Origin: Epiperipatus broadwayi
Lineage: Eukaryota; Onychophora; Udeonychophora; Euonychophora; Peripatidae
DNA length: 64,000 bases
NCBI GenBank assembly: GCA_028023455.1
Contig: JAQFVV010006833.1
Span: 181,857-245,856 of the forward strand
Reading direction: 5' to 3'
Positions 1 to 12,321 of the stretch are shown one piece after another. Both the position numbers and the translations under genes were made by a program. Positions within the stretch are counted from its first letter, which is position 1; each line of letters begins with the position of its first letter. The notes beneath the pieces are model-generated. The model was not told the origin of the DNA, ran no database searches, and saw nothing but the letters and a program-made list of their open reading frames with translations.

Positions 1-300
1 GCATTGCCAGCACATCTTCTCTTATAGGGTAAAGCAGTAGCAAAGCCTGAGCCAAGGCCAGGTTAGCACGTAAGTCCCCCGCCATTCCTGAACAAAATGT
101 TCCTTTTCACGCAGCATTGCGATCGGTTACAGGGTACCGGCGTTTGTCGCAAGAACCCTGAAGTTATTTCATCCATCTGCAGAGCGACTTTTCCTATTAT
201 TGTTTACCTGTGCCATAGCACATTGGTAAAATCTTATGCAGCCAACTCTCCCACCTTTATACAACGTTCAGCATTCTGAAATTTTCTCTCAAGCATGTTG
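1..300. other. Unidentified GC-richer block at the left edge
   Basis: This stretch is clearly less AT-rich than what follows. It has an open frame at 97-279 whose translation I do not recognise. The change of base composition near 300 suggests the end of an older repeat or element that starts left of the window. No terminal repeat or family motif was found. Confidence 0.25.
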
Positions 301-399
301 ATCGATCATTACTTGAGCTGGTTTATGCGTCGTTATTAAATTATATTGTATATTTTAGTAAATGAATTCATGATCAAAGTTTAATATAATTATTTATAT

Positions 400-1090
400 A
401 CCAGCCACAAATGTAATAGGATTTGGCTTATCGAGATTTATAGACATAACGTAGTGATTAATTATGTATCAATTGTAAACAATTCATAAGATGGGCATAT
501 GTTAAATCCCTCTATGAAATTTAATGATTACTTATGTAAAGTGATTTTGAATTGTATATAAAAAGAGAATGTGTTCTCTTATCCACCCAATGTTTGTACA
601 TTCGACGCTGAAATGTGTAAAACTGATCAATTTCATGCCAATTGTAAATAAATATATAATTAATTTAATGTATTTCATTCTCTGTCTCGTTATTGATCTA
701 ATTCAATCCAATTCTAATTATTATTTATAGCCTATATATGTGAAAACTATGCATTAAGTTAAATTAGATTAGTGATCTATTTTAGTCAATTAAGAACCTC
801 TCTTTTAATTATCAGAGTCTTATTGCTTCTCCGTGACCTATGTCGGCCGTGTGGAAGGAGGTATACTACGAGTAATTTCAAGGTGGTCATTCGTAGGGTC
901 TTGAGTCTTGGAATCCTGGCTTACAAGTTGAAGTGTGGTCGGACTCAGGAAGTCACAGTCCTAGTCTGGTCAGCTTCGGTCTCTTTTGCTTGGATTCTGA
1001 ATTCTGTTACGCGAATGTACAAACTTGAGTGTTACACTATGCACATATTAAGTTTAGACAAATCTAATACTTTAGAAAATCATAAATAAT
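400..1090 (+). repeat. Possible LTR-like segment with TATA box and poly(A) signal
   Basis: A TATA-like box (TATATAAAA, 555-563) is followed about 90 bases later by AATAAA (647-652), and a GC-richer patch follows at 825-1000. That spacing is typical of an LTR with a short R region. I could not find a second copy, clean TG...CA ends or a target duplication. The open frame at 772-1089 has no recognisable domain and is probably chance. LTR identity is an inference only. Confidence 0.25.
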
Positions 1091-3110
1091 TAATTAATAA
1101 TAAAGTATATGGATATTTAAGTAATTAGGAAAAATAATAATAATAAAAAATAATAGCCATAGAAGTAAAGCTAAATTAAAATCAATTGCTATAAAAATAA
1201 AATTGATACATCTGAAAAAATAAATAAACTTTTGTTAGTATAAACTAGTATAGGAATTATTTTGAAATATCAACAAGCTGTTGCAATTACAAATATGTTG
1301 CATACAACAAATATTACTATTATGATAACATTATATTCATCTTTTCTTATATGATATTAGAAATAGCTTCATTTGATAATGATATCATATTACCATGAAC
1401 GATTTATTTAAGTTGGAAATAAATTGCTGAATATGAAAAGTCATGGAGAAGAAATAGAATAGGAAGTGAAGATAAATATATGGAAGGAAAGAAGAACAAG
1501 ACACCCATTGTGATCATTATTTTAATATTTACTATTACTATTGTTAGTGTAATTTTCTATGGTTCATTTTCCCTCATATAAAACATAAGAATATGATCAT
1601 AAAAGTTTGGGTTTGAACTCAATTTTATTCATCTTCTAAATTCTGTATGAACTTAATCATTTCCAATGAAGAAAAAATAATGAAAGACTAAAGAAGAGAA
1701 AGTATGATTATAAAAATACATATAGACTCAAAATCAATATCAATTGACAAAAAAATGAATTTTTTGACTTCTAAATAAATTCTATTTTTTCTCTGTGTTT
1801 ACATTATAAGCCATGACTCACATAAAAATAAATATTAAGTTTTTAAATAAATAAAAAAGAAAATAAATTTTATTATATATAGTAAATATTAACATAAATG
1901 TATCCAAATTAATATTTATAATGGTGAGAATCCAATGTTATATTTTTCCATTAATAAATTTCTATTTTTATATTTTTCCATTAATAAATTTCTATTTTCA
2001 TTCCATCACATTTTTTTAAAACAATGTATCTTTTTTTTCTCATTATGAAGTTTATTAATATTATACTTATTTTGAAAGAGTTTTTAATTTAAAAGTTAAA
2101 CATTAACATACTCTATTTCATTTGAACAAATGTAAACTAAATAGAAATCATATGATTTGCTATATTTTGCTTTAAAATATAACTTACTATTTTTATCTTT
2201 CAGTGTTTCAATATATCAAAATTTATGAAAATGTGATTTCAGTATGCCCCTAGTTCAAATGTTATTTAAGATAGCATTGTTTGTCAGTTAACTGTATTAG
2301 GGAATACAATCATAATATTATATATTTGCAATTTCCTTAAATCTAGATGGAATTAAAAAATGCTTTAATGTGAAGAAATAAAAAAAAAAATTATATATTT
2401 GTGAATATTATTTTTATATTATTGCACAAATACAAAAATTACAAGCATGGCATGAGTACAAATTGTGTAGTTGCATCAAGTTTTTACAACTTTTATTTAT
2501 TTTCAAATCTTAGATCAATGAACAATATATAGTTTGGGATATTTTTCTAAATATATATTCTTCACAAGAACACATTTCTGCAAGAATAGATTTTCAAAAA
2601 TTTTTGAATTAAAAAAGAAAATTTTTGCTTCAATGTGTTTTATTTATGTACTTATTTGATGAATTCATCACAAGTATTGATAAAATTATTAATAATATTA
2701 TTTAAAAAATCAAATAATCAATATTAGGTTATTCAGTCTTTCCTAACTTTTAAAAAAAATAAATACAGCAATAATTTTGTATAGGCAATATCAATATCCT
2801 TCCATATGCCAAGTAATTAAATATCAAATGCAATTTAGATTATTTCCAGTAGTTAATAATAACAATCCAAATCAAATTTATTAATTACTCTGTCCAAGTA
2901 ATAGCTATCACTGTATGGAATGAAAAAGTAATTAATTACTTACATATTATCCTTTAAGTATCACCAATTGATTCATTAATCGTATGTCGAAATAAGTTAA
3001 AAATCGGCTGTTTTTTGTCTAACTAATATATTAGCATAGATACAAGAGCATTATTTAGAAATTTATTAAAATAACTTTAGAAAGTTTGACTTGTAAATTA
3101 TTCTTATGAT
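1091..3110. other. AT-rich stretch without recognisable genes
   Basis: This is extremely AT-rich DNA with many short stops in all frames. The only clear internal structure is a 30-bp unit repeated twice (1941-2000). The last few hundred bases probably contain the 5' end of the Penelope-like element that follows, but its boundary is not visible. Confidence 0.6.
1941..2000. repeat. Two tandem copies of a 30-bp AT-rich unit
   Basis: The unit at 1941-1970 is repeated at 1971-2000 with a single difference near the end of the second copy. This looks like a simple local duplication with no associated gene. Confidence 0.9.
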
Positions 3111-5087
3111 ATGAACAGATCATATTGTAAGTTACATGGATGGATAAAAGAACTTCAGAAGAAGCTTGTAAATCTACATGGGCAGGTCAAAAGTACTAGT
3201 TTATCCTCGTCATCAGTGAAAAATCTTAGTTCTAAACAACTTACCGATTGTGAATTATCAGTTCTTGAAAAAGGTTTGAATTTCGCCATTACACCATCTA
3301 CAGTCCGCGATATTGGATATAATGGCTCACTGATGAGGTGACCCAAAACTTGACTCTAAAAGAAGCGGCAGAGTTACACTGGAGAGTAAAAAGAATACTT
3401 GAAAGACATCAAACGTACAAGCAGAAGTCAAATATTTCACATGGTAAGAGGAAAGCTATTAAATCTCTCAAATAGGATACATCTATAATCATTCTTCCTG
3501 CTGACAAAGCTAACACTACAGTTGTAATAGATAAAACTGATTATGATAACAAAATACAAGGCCTTCTCACAGCAGGCCAATGCAAAAAAATAAAAAATCC
3601 AATTCAAATACAGAGGTAAAACTACAAGCATTACTCCAGAAGCATCGCAGGTATTTCAGTGATTCAGAAAAAATAAAATTAACTTCGTATTTCAGCAAGA
3701 TTCCTCACCTGTATGGACTGCCTAAAATCCATAAAGACAATGTTGCATTAAGACCTATTGTTAGTTCTAGAAATTCACCATGCCAAAATTTGTCAAGATT
3801 TCTTGTCGAAGTTCATAGTCCATTGGCATATAGGACACAGTCTTTCATCAGGGATTCTAAGCACTTTGTAGAATTAGAACATGAAAATGGAAAGAACTGA
3901 TATATTGGTAAGCTTTGATGTGGAAAGTCTGTTTACAAGTGTACCATGTGATGAGGCATTGTCTATTGTAAGGAAAAGGTTATATGATGATAATAGTCTA
4001 CAAACTAGAACAGCTCTACCTATTGATAGTATAATTGAATTATTAACATTCTGTGTAACAACAACATACTTTCAATATAACTCAGAATTCTTCTAACAAA
4101 ATCAAGGGATGGCCATGTGATCATCATTGTCACCCTTGCTCAGTAACATTTACACGGAAGAACTTGAAGCCACAGCTATAAATACTACTCCATATCCACC
4201 TAAAGTGTGGCTTCGATATGTTGATGATACATTTGTGGTATGGTCACATGGTGAGGTAAAATTACAGTCATTCTGGATGCACATTAACAACATATCTCCT
4301 ATAATTAAATTCATGATGGAATCAGAACAAGAACAAAAATTGGCATTCTTGGATGTTCTTGTGACAAGACTCCCTCAGAGCAAAGTAAAAACAACAGTGT
4401 TTAGGAAACCAACACACACTGGCAAATACTTGGCATATACATCCAATCATACAAGAAGCACTAAACAAGGAATTGTACTATCACTATGGAACAGAGCAAA
4501 GGAGGTTTATTCAGAAACCAGTGATTTGGAAAAAAAAAATCACATAGAACAAATGCTTATGAAGAATGGTTATCAATCAGCAGTCATCAGAAAAACTTTC
4601 AATAGACAACACAAAGAGACACCAAAAGAGAAAACAGTTATTGGTATGGTAGTGTATCCATACATACCAGGAATGGTGGACAAATTAAAGAAAATCTGCA
4701 ATCAATATAACATTAGAACTGCTTTCCAAAGCCATATCACACTTTGAGGAATGCTTACTTCTACTAAGCCTAAACTGGAAATGCTGAAGAAAAAAAACTG
4801 CATCTATGAAATACCATGTGAATGTGGAAGGGAATACATTGGTGAGACCTGTTGCCCTGTTGAGCAGCGATTGAAGGAGCACAAACTAATGGTTAAAAGA
4901 GAAAAACAGATGTGTCTACCATAGCAGATCATGTATGTACTAATGACCACATGCTTAAGTGGGAAAATACAAAGATATTGGATAAAGAGGAAAAAATGCA
5001 TAGAAGAAAATTCAAGGAAGCTGCTCATATGACAATGGTAAATAATCCTATAAGTCAACCCAGTGTGGCAATACACAATGTATAGAA
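3111..5087 (+). pseudogene. Penelope-like element (PLE-1) reverse transcriptase / GIY-YIG polyprotein, decayed
   Basis: Penelope-like elements encode one protein with a telomerase-like reverse transcriptase and a C-terminal GIY-YIG endonuclease that primes integration. Pieces in order are: an N-terminal segment at 3111-3341 containing KNLSSKQLT and GLNFAITPSTV; LYGLPKIHK with RPIVSS (about 3710-3770); motif A SFDVESLFTSVP (about 3908-3943); a short SPLLSNIYTEELE stretch (about 4130); the catalytic box RYVDDTFVVW (about 4215); FRKPTHTGKY (about 4400); and a GIY-YIG start CIYEIPC...YIGET near 4800-4850 followed by a helix ending LKEHK. Stops and frameshifts separate the pieces (around 3340, 3475, 3897, 4096, 4747), so the copy is dead although the YVDD residues survive. 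The 5' end is uncertain. Confidence 0.9.
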
Positions 5088-5223
5088 GCCTCTAATTAAT
5101 CTTGCTCTTAGGAAAAAATAAAAATAATAATTAGACTTGTTATTAAAAAAATTGAAGGACTCAGGAGGATTTGAACCAACCCTCATATATAAATATATCA
5201 AATTTCTCCTATATGTTGCCTTT

Positions 5224-5314
5224 GACAGAATAGCTCAGTTGGTAGAGTGTTTGCCTTAAAATTCAATATTCAAGAATCTAAAGGTGCGAGTTCAACCTCT
5301 AAGCGGATATTGTC
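5224..5314 (+). ncRNA. tRNA-like sequence in PLE-1 tail
   Basis: It has an almost canonical A box (TAGCTCAGTTGGTAGAG, 5231-5247) and a weak B box (GCGAGTTCAACC, 5286-5297). The 5' end GACAGAA and the 3' end ATTGTC can pair over most of an acceptor stem. The anticodon and T arms do not fold well, so it is not called a functional tRNA. A tRNA-derived (SINE-like) module fused to the PLE tail is the simplest reading. Confidence 0.5.
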
Positions 5315-5332
5315 ACTGTGCAAATAGGCCAG

Positions 5333-5376
5333 CAATACCTGAAGAAGAGTGGAGAATACTACTACTCGAAACGTGC
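5333..5376 (+). ncRNA. Hammerhead-ribozyme-like motif in PLE-1 tail
   Basis: CTGAAGA (5339-5345) fits the CUGANGA core and GAAA (5368-5371) is the second core box. Between them GAGTGG (5347-5352) pairs with CTACTC (5362-5367), with one unpaired A. I could not place a convincing stem III or cleavage triplet, so activity is doubtful. Hammerhead motifs are established in PLEs, which makes the placement credible. Confidence 0.4.
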
Positions 5377-5449
5377 AATTACTAACAAGTTGTTTGTATT
5401 TGGAAAGTTTAAATAAAGTTTAAAATTTTCTGTACATTCAACATTCACT

Positions 5450-5898
5450 CATAAATGATGGAAATAGTCCAACATATCACATCTTATGTACATTTAAAGT
5501 TTATTTCTTCATAAATATTATTGTATATTTTCAGCACTATGTATTTAAGAACCATTGTTTATTTAATATTATTATTAGAATTTATTATATATGTATCTTT
5601 TCCATGTTCAAGTTGGTATACTATGTATGCAATAATGGCCATAATGCTTAATGGTTTATTTGTTTTAATTTTCTCTTTCTTCAAAATAACAAATGAAATT
5701 TGATGAAATTATGAGATAATAAGAAAAATAACTTACAAGTTGAGGTAAAATTTTCTCAAGATGTTCAGTGGTGATATTTGTTTCACTTTCATTCTAATTA
5801 AAAAAAAAGAAAAAGAAGCAACTTAAATATACAACAATGTCTAACTTTAGATTAATTTTAAAATGTTTTTTAATCTGTCTATACATAATAGGGTATTA
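5450..5898. other. AT-rich stretch, nothing recognised
   Basis: A hydrophobic open frame at 5521-5703 is what AT-rich DNA gives by chance. No motif or repeat structure is seen. Confidence 0.5.
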
Positions 5899-6366
5899 GT
5901 CTAGAACAGTGATGGCGAATCTACAGCATGTGTGCCAGCATAACTTTCTTCAATATATTTTTTGTTGCTAAAATCTGTATTAATAAAAATTAACTATAAA
6001 CTAAAGGTAAAATAAATAAATATAATATTAGAATTCAATTTACAATTGAACTCTAATTAGAAACAATAAATTATGATATTTTAAGTCAAATAAAGTGGTA
6101 GGTATACAGTGGTATCATATTCTATAAACCTGTCAGTAAAATATTTTATAACTCTTTGAAGTAAATTTATTCAAATCTAAAATAAAAGTAATCAAATGGT
6201 TTTCTATCCTAATCTTTTTTCACCTAAATGTGTTGACACCATTCATTTTTTTAATGTAATCAAAATTGTGAACAATGAAATGAAATGTGTAATCAATGCC
6301 ATCAAATGATTGGGGGGGGGGGGAGGGTTGCTGGAAGTTTTGCTGTAAAAGTCAAATGATAAATCT

Positions 6367-6434
6367 TTGATTTATAAAATTATTAAAGCTCATTTAAATT
6401 TTGATTTATAAAATTATTAAAGCTCATTTAAATT
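6367..6434. repeat. 34-bp unit tandemly duplicated inside hAT-1
   Basis: The unit beginning TTGATTTATAAAATTATTAA at 6367 is repeated exactly at 6401. It lies just after a run of about 12 G at 6312. Confidence 0.9.
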
Positions 6435-6471
6435 TACTTTTAAATAAATTTGTTACCATTATTATATAAAT

Positions 6472-8535
6472 ATGACAAGTGAAAATAAAAAACAAAAATT
6501 ATCAAGCAATAGAGAATTTCAAAATTGGTGGACTAATGAGTACGAAATGATTAACAAAGGCACCAGGGTAGAATGTATTTTATATTATGGAACAGTTGTA
6601 TTGAGAACATCATTGGTAAAACTGCATTATAAGACCAATAATAATCGTCAAAATAAGTCATAGATCACATGACCCTATCTCGTAAGCTTGCAAGTTATAA
6701 ACAATGAGGATTGCCAATTCCTCTACAAGCTTTATGATAAATGCTTAGCCAGAGCCAGCACTTAAAATATCTCTGTCAGGAACACCCCCCCCCAAACCCC
6801 TGACCATGGTTTCGTGCTTTGGCACTCCTCAGAGAGGTGTCAGGGTAGGTTCAGAAACCATGGTCAGGAGTTGAGGGGGGGGTTCCTGACAGATATTTTA
6901 AGTGCTGGATCTGGCTAAGCATTTATCATAAAGCTTGTAGAGGAATTAGCAATCCTCATTGTCAATAATAAATCGCTTTGTGAAAAAAGTAAAGATGAAC
7001 AAAAAGAATATATTGTTTAACTATTTAAAAATATAAATATTCAATCAACATCTATAATCAAATTTATCAAAAATCATTCAAATATAACTGCCACTAGTTT
7101 TTTTTATTTCACATGTAATTGCCAAGCATGAGAAATCTTTTAATGATGGAGAATATATGAAAGAAGTTTGGATTAAATATGCACCAGTTCTTTTTGAAGA
7201 TTTTTGAAAACAAAGCAAAAATTATTCAGAACATAAAAGATTTATCATTGGCTAGAAATACAATTAAAGAAAGAGATATAAACTCTTCTAGTTTAATTTC
7301 TCTGTCTTGATGAAAGTAGACATAAATGAATCAGCTGGTTTGGCTTTTTTTATTCACTACTGGGTTGGTAATAATATCAAATGAGAATTGATCAGTTTAA
7401 CCTCATTAGTAACAGCAACAAAAGGAATAGATATTTGCGACATAGATGTTGCCAAAATTGTATCAGTAACTACAGATGGTAATTATGACTGGAAAAGAAA
7501 ATAGTTTTCTCAGTTTATTTACCAACTGTATTGGACATTCAATTTTTGGTTTTCATTGCATTATAAATCAGGTTTTATGCATGAAGGCAGCTTTAAGCTA
7601 CTGGATTATATTATGAATGTTGTGACTAAGTTAATCAATTTTATATCAAATGTTGAGTGAGGTAAACTCAATCTACTATGGTTTACTTATGTGCAACAAT
7701 GTCTGATGGTTAAGTTGACAAAAAGTTCTTCTGTTTAAAAGAAATTAGACTGTTTTTACATAATGAGAAAATTATTGAAAAATACAATGAATTAAACTGT
7801 TTTTACATAAGGAGAAAATCATTGAAAAATACAATGAATTAATGGATGTTAAATGGCTTTCAAAATTTAATGTTTTTTACTGATATGTGTTCACATCTAA
7901 ATGAATTAAATGTGAACCTGTTTGATTTGATCAAAGCATTTGAAGTTATATTACAAATTTTCAAATGTGATGTTATTTCTTACACCTTCAAATATTTTCC
8001 AAATCTAAAAAAGTTCTTGATTGATTTAGAATCTCATGAGAAACCAGATCAAGTAAAATTGACACAAGATTTTTGTGATGTTATTCAATTGACGAATTTT
8101 CTTTAAGATTTACACACTTCAGACAATTTTCAGAAATATTAAAATTTATTTTATACCCAGTCTCAAGTTAGAAATTTTTGAGTGGTTTAATTTGAAAGAT
8201 ATGGAAATGCAATCAGTCAATTTTTAATCCAGTTCTAAATGAAAACAGAAATTTGTTGACTTGAGGAATGAGTTATGTAAAAAGAATGCTGAAGAGGAAT
8301 TATTGACTACCTGCAATGCTATTCCTGAAACATTTAATTGTTTAAAAAAATTAGGAAATACTATATTATCAGTTTTTTGTCTACACAGGCATGTGAATTA
8401 TTGTTTTCAGAAATGAATTTAATTAAATGGAATGACAGATGGATCTAGTTCAGCATGTTCATTATTAAAAATGACAAAATATAAACCAGATATAAAATAT
8501 TTGGCATTCAATGTACAACAACAAAAATCTCATTA
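6472..8535 (+). pseudogene. hAT transposase remnant (GTF2IRD2/ZBED-like type)
   Basis: The first open frame (6472-6663) contains NREFQNWWTNEYEMI and resembles the degenerate BED-type zinc-finger start of hAT proteins related to GTF2I-repeat-domain-like transposases. After the foldback insertion, coding similarity resumes near 7120 (FNDGEYMKEVW). The segment at 7846-8106 contains HLNELNVNLFDL and PNLKKFLIDLE, typical of the hAT RNaseH-like C-terminal half. Around 8390-8535 CELLFSEMN and a region ending in YKPDIKYL match the C-terminal dimerisation domain. Many stops and frameshifts make the gene dead. Family identity rests on motif order and on the perfect element ends. Confidence 0.75.
6701..6962. 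mobile_element. Foldback insertion within hAT-1
   Basis: The arm at 6701-6813 is repeated inverted at 6854-6962 with a loop of about 40 bases. The arms share ACAATGAGGATTGC, CTACAAGCTTTATGAT, a C-run facing a G-run, and CCATGGTTTC. It interrupts the transposase reading frame, so it entered after the hAT element or is a rearranged part of it. No coding capacity. No target duplication was identified. Confidence 0.8.
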
Positions 8536-8847
8536 AAGAATATCTATTTATGTTGATTTTATATACTTATTTCCAAAATTTTGTTTTAATTACTATTAAT
8601 TTTTTACTATTACATTTTATTCAACTTGTGCTCTTCTAAATAAATACCAATCACTTGTATTTAGCTTACTTAGAAATTTTATTTAATTATTATTATTATT
8701 TTGTTTTATAAACTTTCAGAAAACTGCAATAATTAAGTTGTCTATATTTTGATTTAATAATTGTATAGCACCCAATCATTTCAATAAATATTTTTTGGAA
8801 ATTTTTGGCAAGCACATGTAAAAAGATTCACCACCACTGGTCTAGAA

Positions 8848-9134
8848 GATTAGTAGATATAACTCTATCTCTGAATTCATAATTTTATTGGAAATCAAAG
8901 CAATATTTTTAACATTTAAAATTCTTTGATTAATAAGTCATTTAATTATTGATAGTCTAGTAGTTGAATATATTAGTTTATCTTTAAGGTCATAATAAAT
9001 CACATTATTTCAAAAAAAGTATTTAAAAGTGCTATTTAGTTCTCATTATTTAAAAGATCTATGAAAACAAAAACTATCGATGAAGGTGAAAGGAAGTTTA
9101 TTTACAGAAAATCTTAGGTTTTATTTTATCTCAA
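8848..9134. other. AT-rich spacer, nothing recognised
   Basis: Short spacer between hAT-1 and the outer LTR element. No open frame or repeat structure is evident. Confidence 0.5.
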
Positions 9135-9598
9135 GCTAGGTAATATAACCTATTATATTGTAACTGAATTAATGTTGTATTAAATAAATAATAAAGTTAT
9201 GGTTGTATTTGTATAATAAAATAAAGATATTATTTTGATATTCTGCTGCATAAGGGCACACTCAAATAACTTTATCATTATGTAATTAAAATAAGAATTA
9301 GATCATATATGATCATCTCAACTGTATGAATGTTGAACACTTGAATTGGTACATGTATGGGCATATTGTTATAAGATCAGACCATGTATGGTATGAAAAC
9401 TTGGCATTCCAGAACAATAGAAAATAAATGAGTATATAAAGCCTCCATACCACTGGTTAAATTGGTCAGAGACTCCTAACTCTGAAAGTATTTGAAAGTA
9501 GAACTAGGTTATCTTTACAGGTTGTCCAGATCTTTTATTATTTTATAAACATTTATGGCATTACTAATTGCACATATGTAAATACAAGTTTAATAAAC
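9135..9598 (+). repeat. Gypsy-A 5' LTR, left part
   Basis: It is similar along most of its length to the 3' LTR at 33322-33945. Shared strings include TTATGGTTGTATTTGTATAA, TGAATGTTGA and AAATTGGTCAGAGA. A TATA box (TATATAAA, 9433-9440) lies in this copy and is lost in the other. The LTR is broken at AAGTTTAATAAAC (9586-9598) and resumes at 29704 with the same 13 bases, so a ~20-kb insertion splits it. The outer start is truncated or diverged. Confidence 0.75.
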
Positions 9599-9723
9599 AA
9601 AATAGAAATTCATATAACATTACAATACTAGCCAAAAAACAAAATTTTACTAAAATTCTCACAACCATCATTTCATCTATTAATAAATAGATCTTATCAA
9701 GTGAAATTCAATAAAAATGTATA

Positions 9724-11380
9724 ATATATTATAACGGTCCGAAAGAAAGTGAAAGTCGAATCTTACAGCATCTGCACTACAAGGGTACCATCTAGGCCAA
9801 TTGAACCTAGAAAATTTATATAGTAGGCAGATATGTAAGTTAAGATTCACACTTTACATGTTTTATTCAGACTGTCAGCCCATGACACTAGCTCAGTGGA
9901 GTAGTAGAGATTAATAAGATATAAATTCTTATCTAAGAATATTTTTAAAAAAAGAATAAAATAAGCCACTGCCAGTAATAACACACAAAAACATTTATTT
10001 AAACATATATAAGATTTAACATTATTTTTAGTATAACTTTTACTTTAGCATTTAACTTACATTTTAACTTGGTTTTTAGAATTTAATTTACGTTTTAGCT
10101 CTTATAAGTTCGCACAGATGAGTTTAATAAAAGTTTGTTTTATAATGTTGAGTATAGATTGGCTACATAGATTACACGGTCAAAAACATTTCAAAATAAA
10201 CATAAACGATCAAAATATTAAGTCATTGGAGGAATTGCAGAGGGAAATTTACAAGAAACCCAATGGCATTCATCATAAGATGCCACATTGACACCAATAA
10301 CTTAAAAGACGTCCGAATAAATACATTTTAGATACTCACCATAAGGTATCATTATTTACCGAATGTCTATATATTTTGATCAAATATGAAAACCAAAAAA
10401 CAATTAACCGTAAACGAATCTATGCAAGCGTCTATACCCAACTTAAATTTAATGCATTTAAATAATTTTTACAATATTAATAAAAATGGAAATGATTTAA
10501 AAAAAAAAATACATGCAATAACATAATAAATAATTTAGCCAGATAGGAAATTCTTCTATTTAGAATATTGAAAAGTTTAGCATTTAGAGTTCTTTTTGTT
10601 TAGAAATGTTCATTAATTATATATCTCTTACGTTTAGAAAAGTTCATCTTTAAACCGTTGCCATTTGGGTTCCAGTGTTAATTGTCCTGACGTCCTGGGG
10701 AGACCGGTATGCTGTTGGCCATTTTGATTCATCCGGAGGTCTTTTACTTTAACTGGTCCTCAATGTAGAAATGATTGGTCATTTCTCTTTCCCTTTTAGC
10801 AGAACTGAAAGGATTGAAGGGTGCTTCTTTTCAATCCCTTCTCCTTCAATTCCGCACTAACACATATCACCACTGCTGTCATACATCTCTCCATTAATTC
10901 TCCTTCACTCACTTTATCGGATCCAGTGGACATTACGTCATGACGATGGTCTTTTCGCCGAGGTCCGATTCCATGAGTGATTTTTTTTATTGGCCATTCT
11001 GATCCCATTGTTTTTCTCTCCTATCTGACCTTTGCTTATACATTTTAAATGCCCAAGGGCTAGTTTACATTTAACTAATTAAAACAATCATTTCCATTTT
11101 ATGCTTAATTAATGTGTTTTCCAAACTTAAAGATATATTTTTATCTCTAAATCTTTTTAAGTTTTTGTTGAAAATTTAGTTTTAAAACTTTTTCTTTTTT
11201 TTTAATAAAGTTTCTTTTTTAATTTCTCATCTGTGCGATTTTATATATATTATAAAGTTTAGATGACTTTTAAATTTCATTTTTTTTTTAAAACAAATTT
11301 TTATTTGCGAACTTTATATTTTAATTTCATGTTTAATAAAAAAAAATAATGTAATGGCATATGTGCCCATTACAATATAT
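9724..11380 (-). mobile_element. Solo LTR, minus orientation, inside left PLE
   Basis: The sequence at 9730-11374 interrupts the PLE tail, which continues on both sides when compared with 29500-29690. Read on the minus strand it starts TGTAATGG and ends CCGTTATA, imperfect short inverted ends of LTR type. ATATAT flanks both sides (9724-9729, 11375-11380). A GC-richer middle (about 10650-11030) holds an open frame at 10796-11008 with no recognised domain. No gag or pol is present, so a recombined solo LTR is the best reading. The family is unknown. Confidence 0.55.
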
Positions 11381-11476
11381 AGATGTACAAAACAAAATAG
11401 CCTTCCCATCACTCATTTCAAAAACAAACTTCCTTTAACATCAAATGGTGTCTTCATGAGATTAATGGTCTCTGAT

Positions 11477-11835
11477 TCAAAGAGTTTTATCATCAAAATT
11501 TTTTTTACTTTTTAATTCACTTTTTTTTTTTAAAAAAAAAATCTCTGCGTTGTCACATAATATTTTATAACCTGTATTCACTTCATGAATATACAGAGCT
11601 GAATTATGATTATTTTTAACTCTACTCTTATGAACTTTAACTCTTTCTTTAAGACTTACTTTATTTTGACCAATATAAATTTTATGATAATTGCATGGAA
11701 TCTTATAAACTACTTTAGGAACAGATTTCCTATCAATTGACTGTTTTGAACTATTTAATAATGAATTTAAATTCAAGTTTTCTTCCAGGCCATTTTCATA
11801 CCACTCAATAAAAACTATTTTTATAAATTAATTTA
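11477..11835 (-). pseudogene. GIY-YIG endonuclease domain of left PLE
   Basis: The minus-strand frame contains NSLLNSSKQSI, then VYKIPCNYHKIYIGQ (the GIY and YIG strands), a helix with RVKVHKSRVKNN, and ALYIHEVNTGYKI. These match the C-terminal endonuclease of Penelope-like proteins, which nicks DNA for target-primed integration. The start of the domain lies beyond the 99-residue open frame, around 11835. The reverse transcriptase part is missing. The same domain recurs in opposite orientation at 13206-13384 plus 29355-29500. Confidence 0.8.
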
Positions 11836-12321
11836 CAAATTGATGACTTGCACGGTAAAGGAATACTCTTTAATTTTATAACTATTACTTAATTTCTTTT
11901 TATTTTGTAATTTAATACAGCACATAGATCATTAAGAAGGAAAGATTAAAAATACTATAAATTAATTACAGCTTAGCACTACTTTCAATCGGAAGCTCAT
12001 ATTCATAGCACTAGATAGTCAAATTTCTAAGTGAAGGAGAAGCAGAGAACAAATGTATAAAAGATGATTGATATTTGAATTAAAAGGTTTACATCTTCCA
12101 CTTAGGTGCTAAAGCAGCACATGAATCTTTTATTTATCGCATAGGCATTGTTGGCAGTAAACCATGCTACTTTAAATTTTCTTTTTGGATAGTTGCATTC
12201 AGCGCAAACTACTTTTATGTTAAATGGATTGAAGTTGTGACCAGAATCAATTTCATATTACAGAACACAGATTTTATATTGGGATCCGTTTTTATGTGAC
12301 TATATATATATATATGTTGTG

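Larger units (their letters stand above)
5088..5430 (+). repeat. PLE-1 3' tail
   Basis: This non-coding tail follows the GIY-YIG region. It contains a reversed B-box-like string (GGATTTGAACC, about 5168), a tRNA-like stretch (5224-5314) and a hammerhead-like core (5339-5371), and it ends in an A/T-rich run near 5400-5430. PLE tails elsewhere are known to carry hammerhead motifs, which supports assigning this stretch to the element. The exact end is not defined. Confidence 0.55.
5899..8847 (+). mobile_element. hAT transposon (hAT-1) with perfect 8-bp target duplication
   Basis: The element runs from 5907 (CAGTGATGGCGAATCT) to 8839 (AGATTCACCACCACTG). The ends are inverted repeats matching at 14 of 16 positions, with further similarity just inside. 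It is flanked on both sides by GTCTAGAA (5899-5906 and 8840-8847), an exact 8-bp duplication as made by hAT transposases. It encloses a decayed transposase, a 34-bp tandem duplication, a G-run and a foldback insertion. Confidence 0.93.

Noticed and set aside
772-1089. 105-codon open frame with a hydrophobic start
   Set aside because: No domain, low-complexity translation and no supporting context. Probably chance.
9890-9925. tRNA A-box-like string CTAGCTCAGTGGAGTAGTAGAG
   Set aside because: No B box or acceptor pairing follows, and it lies inside the solo LTR.
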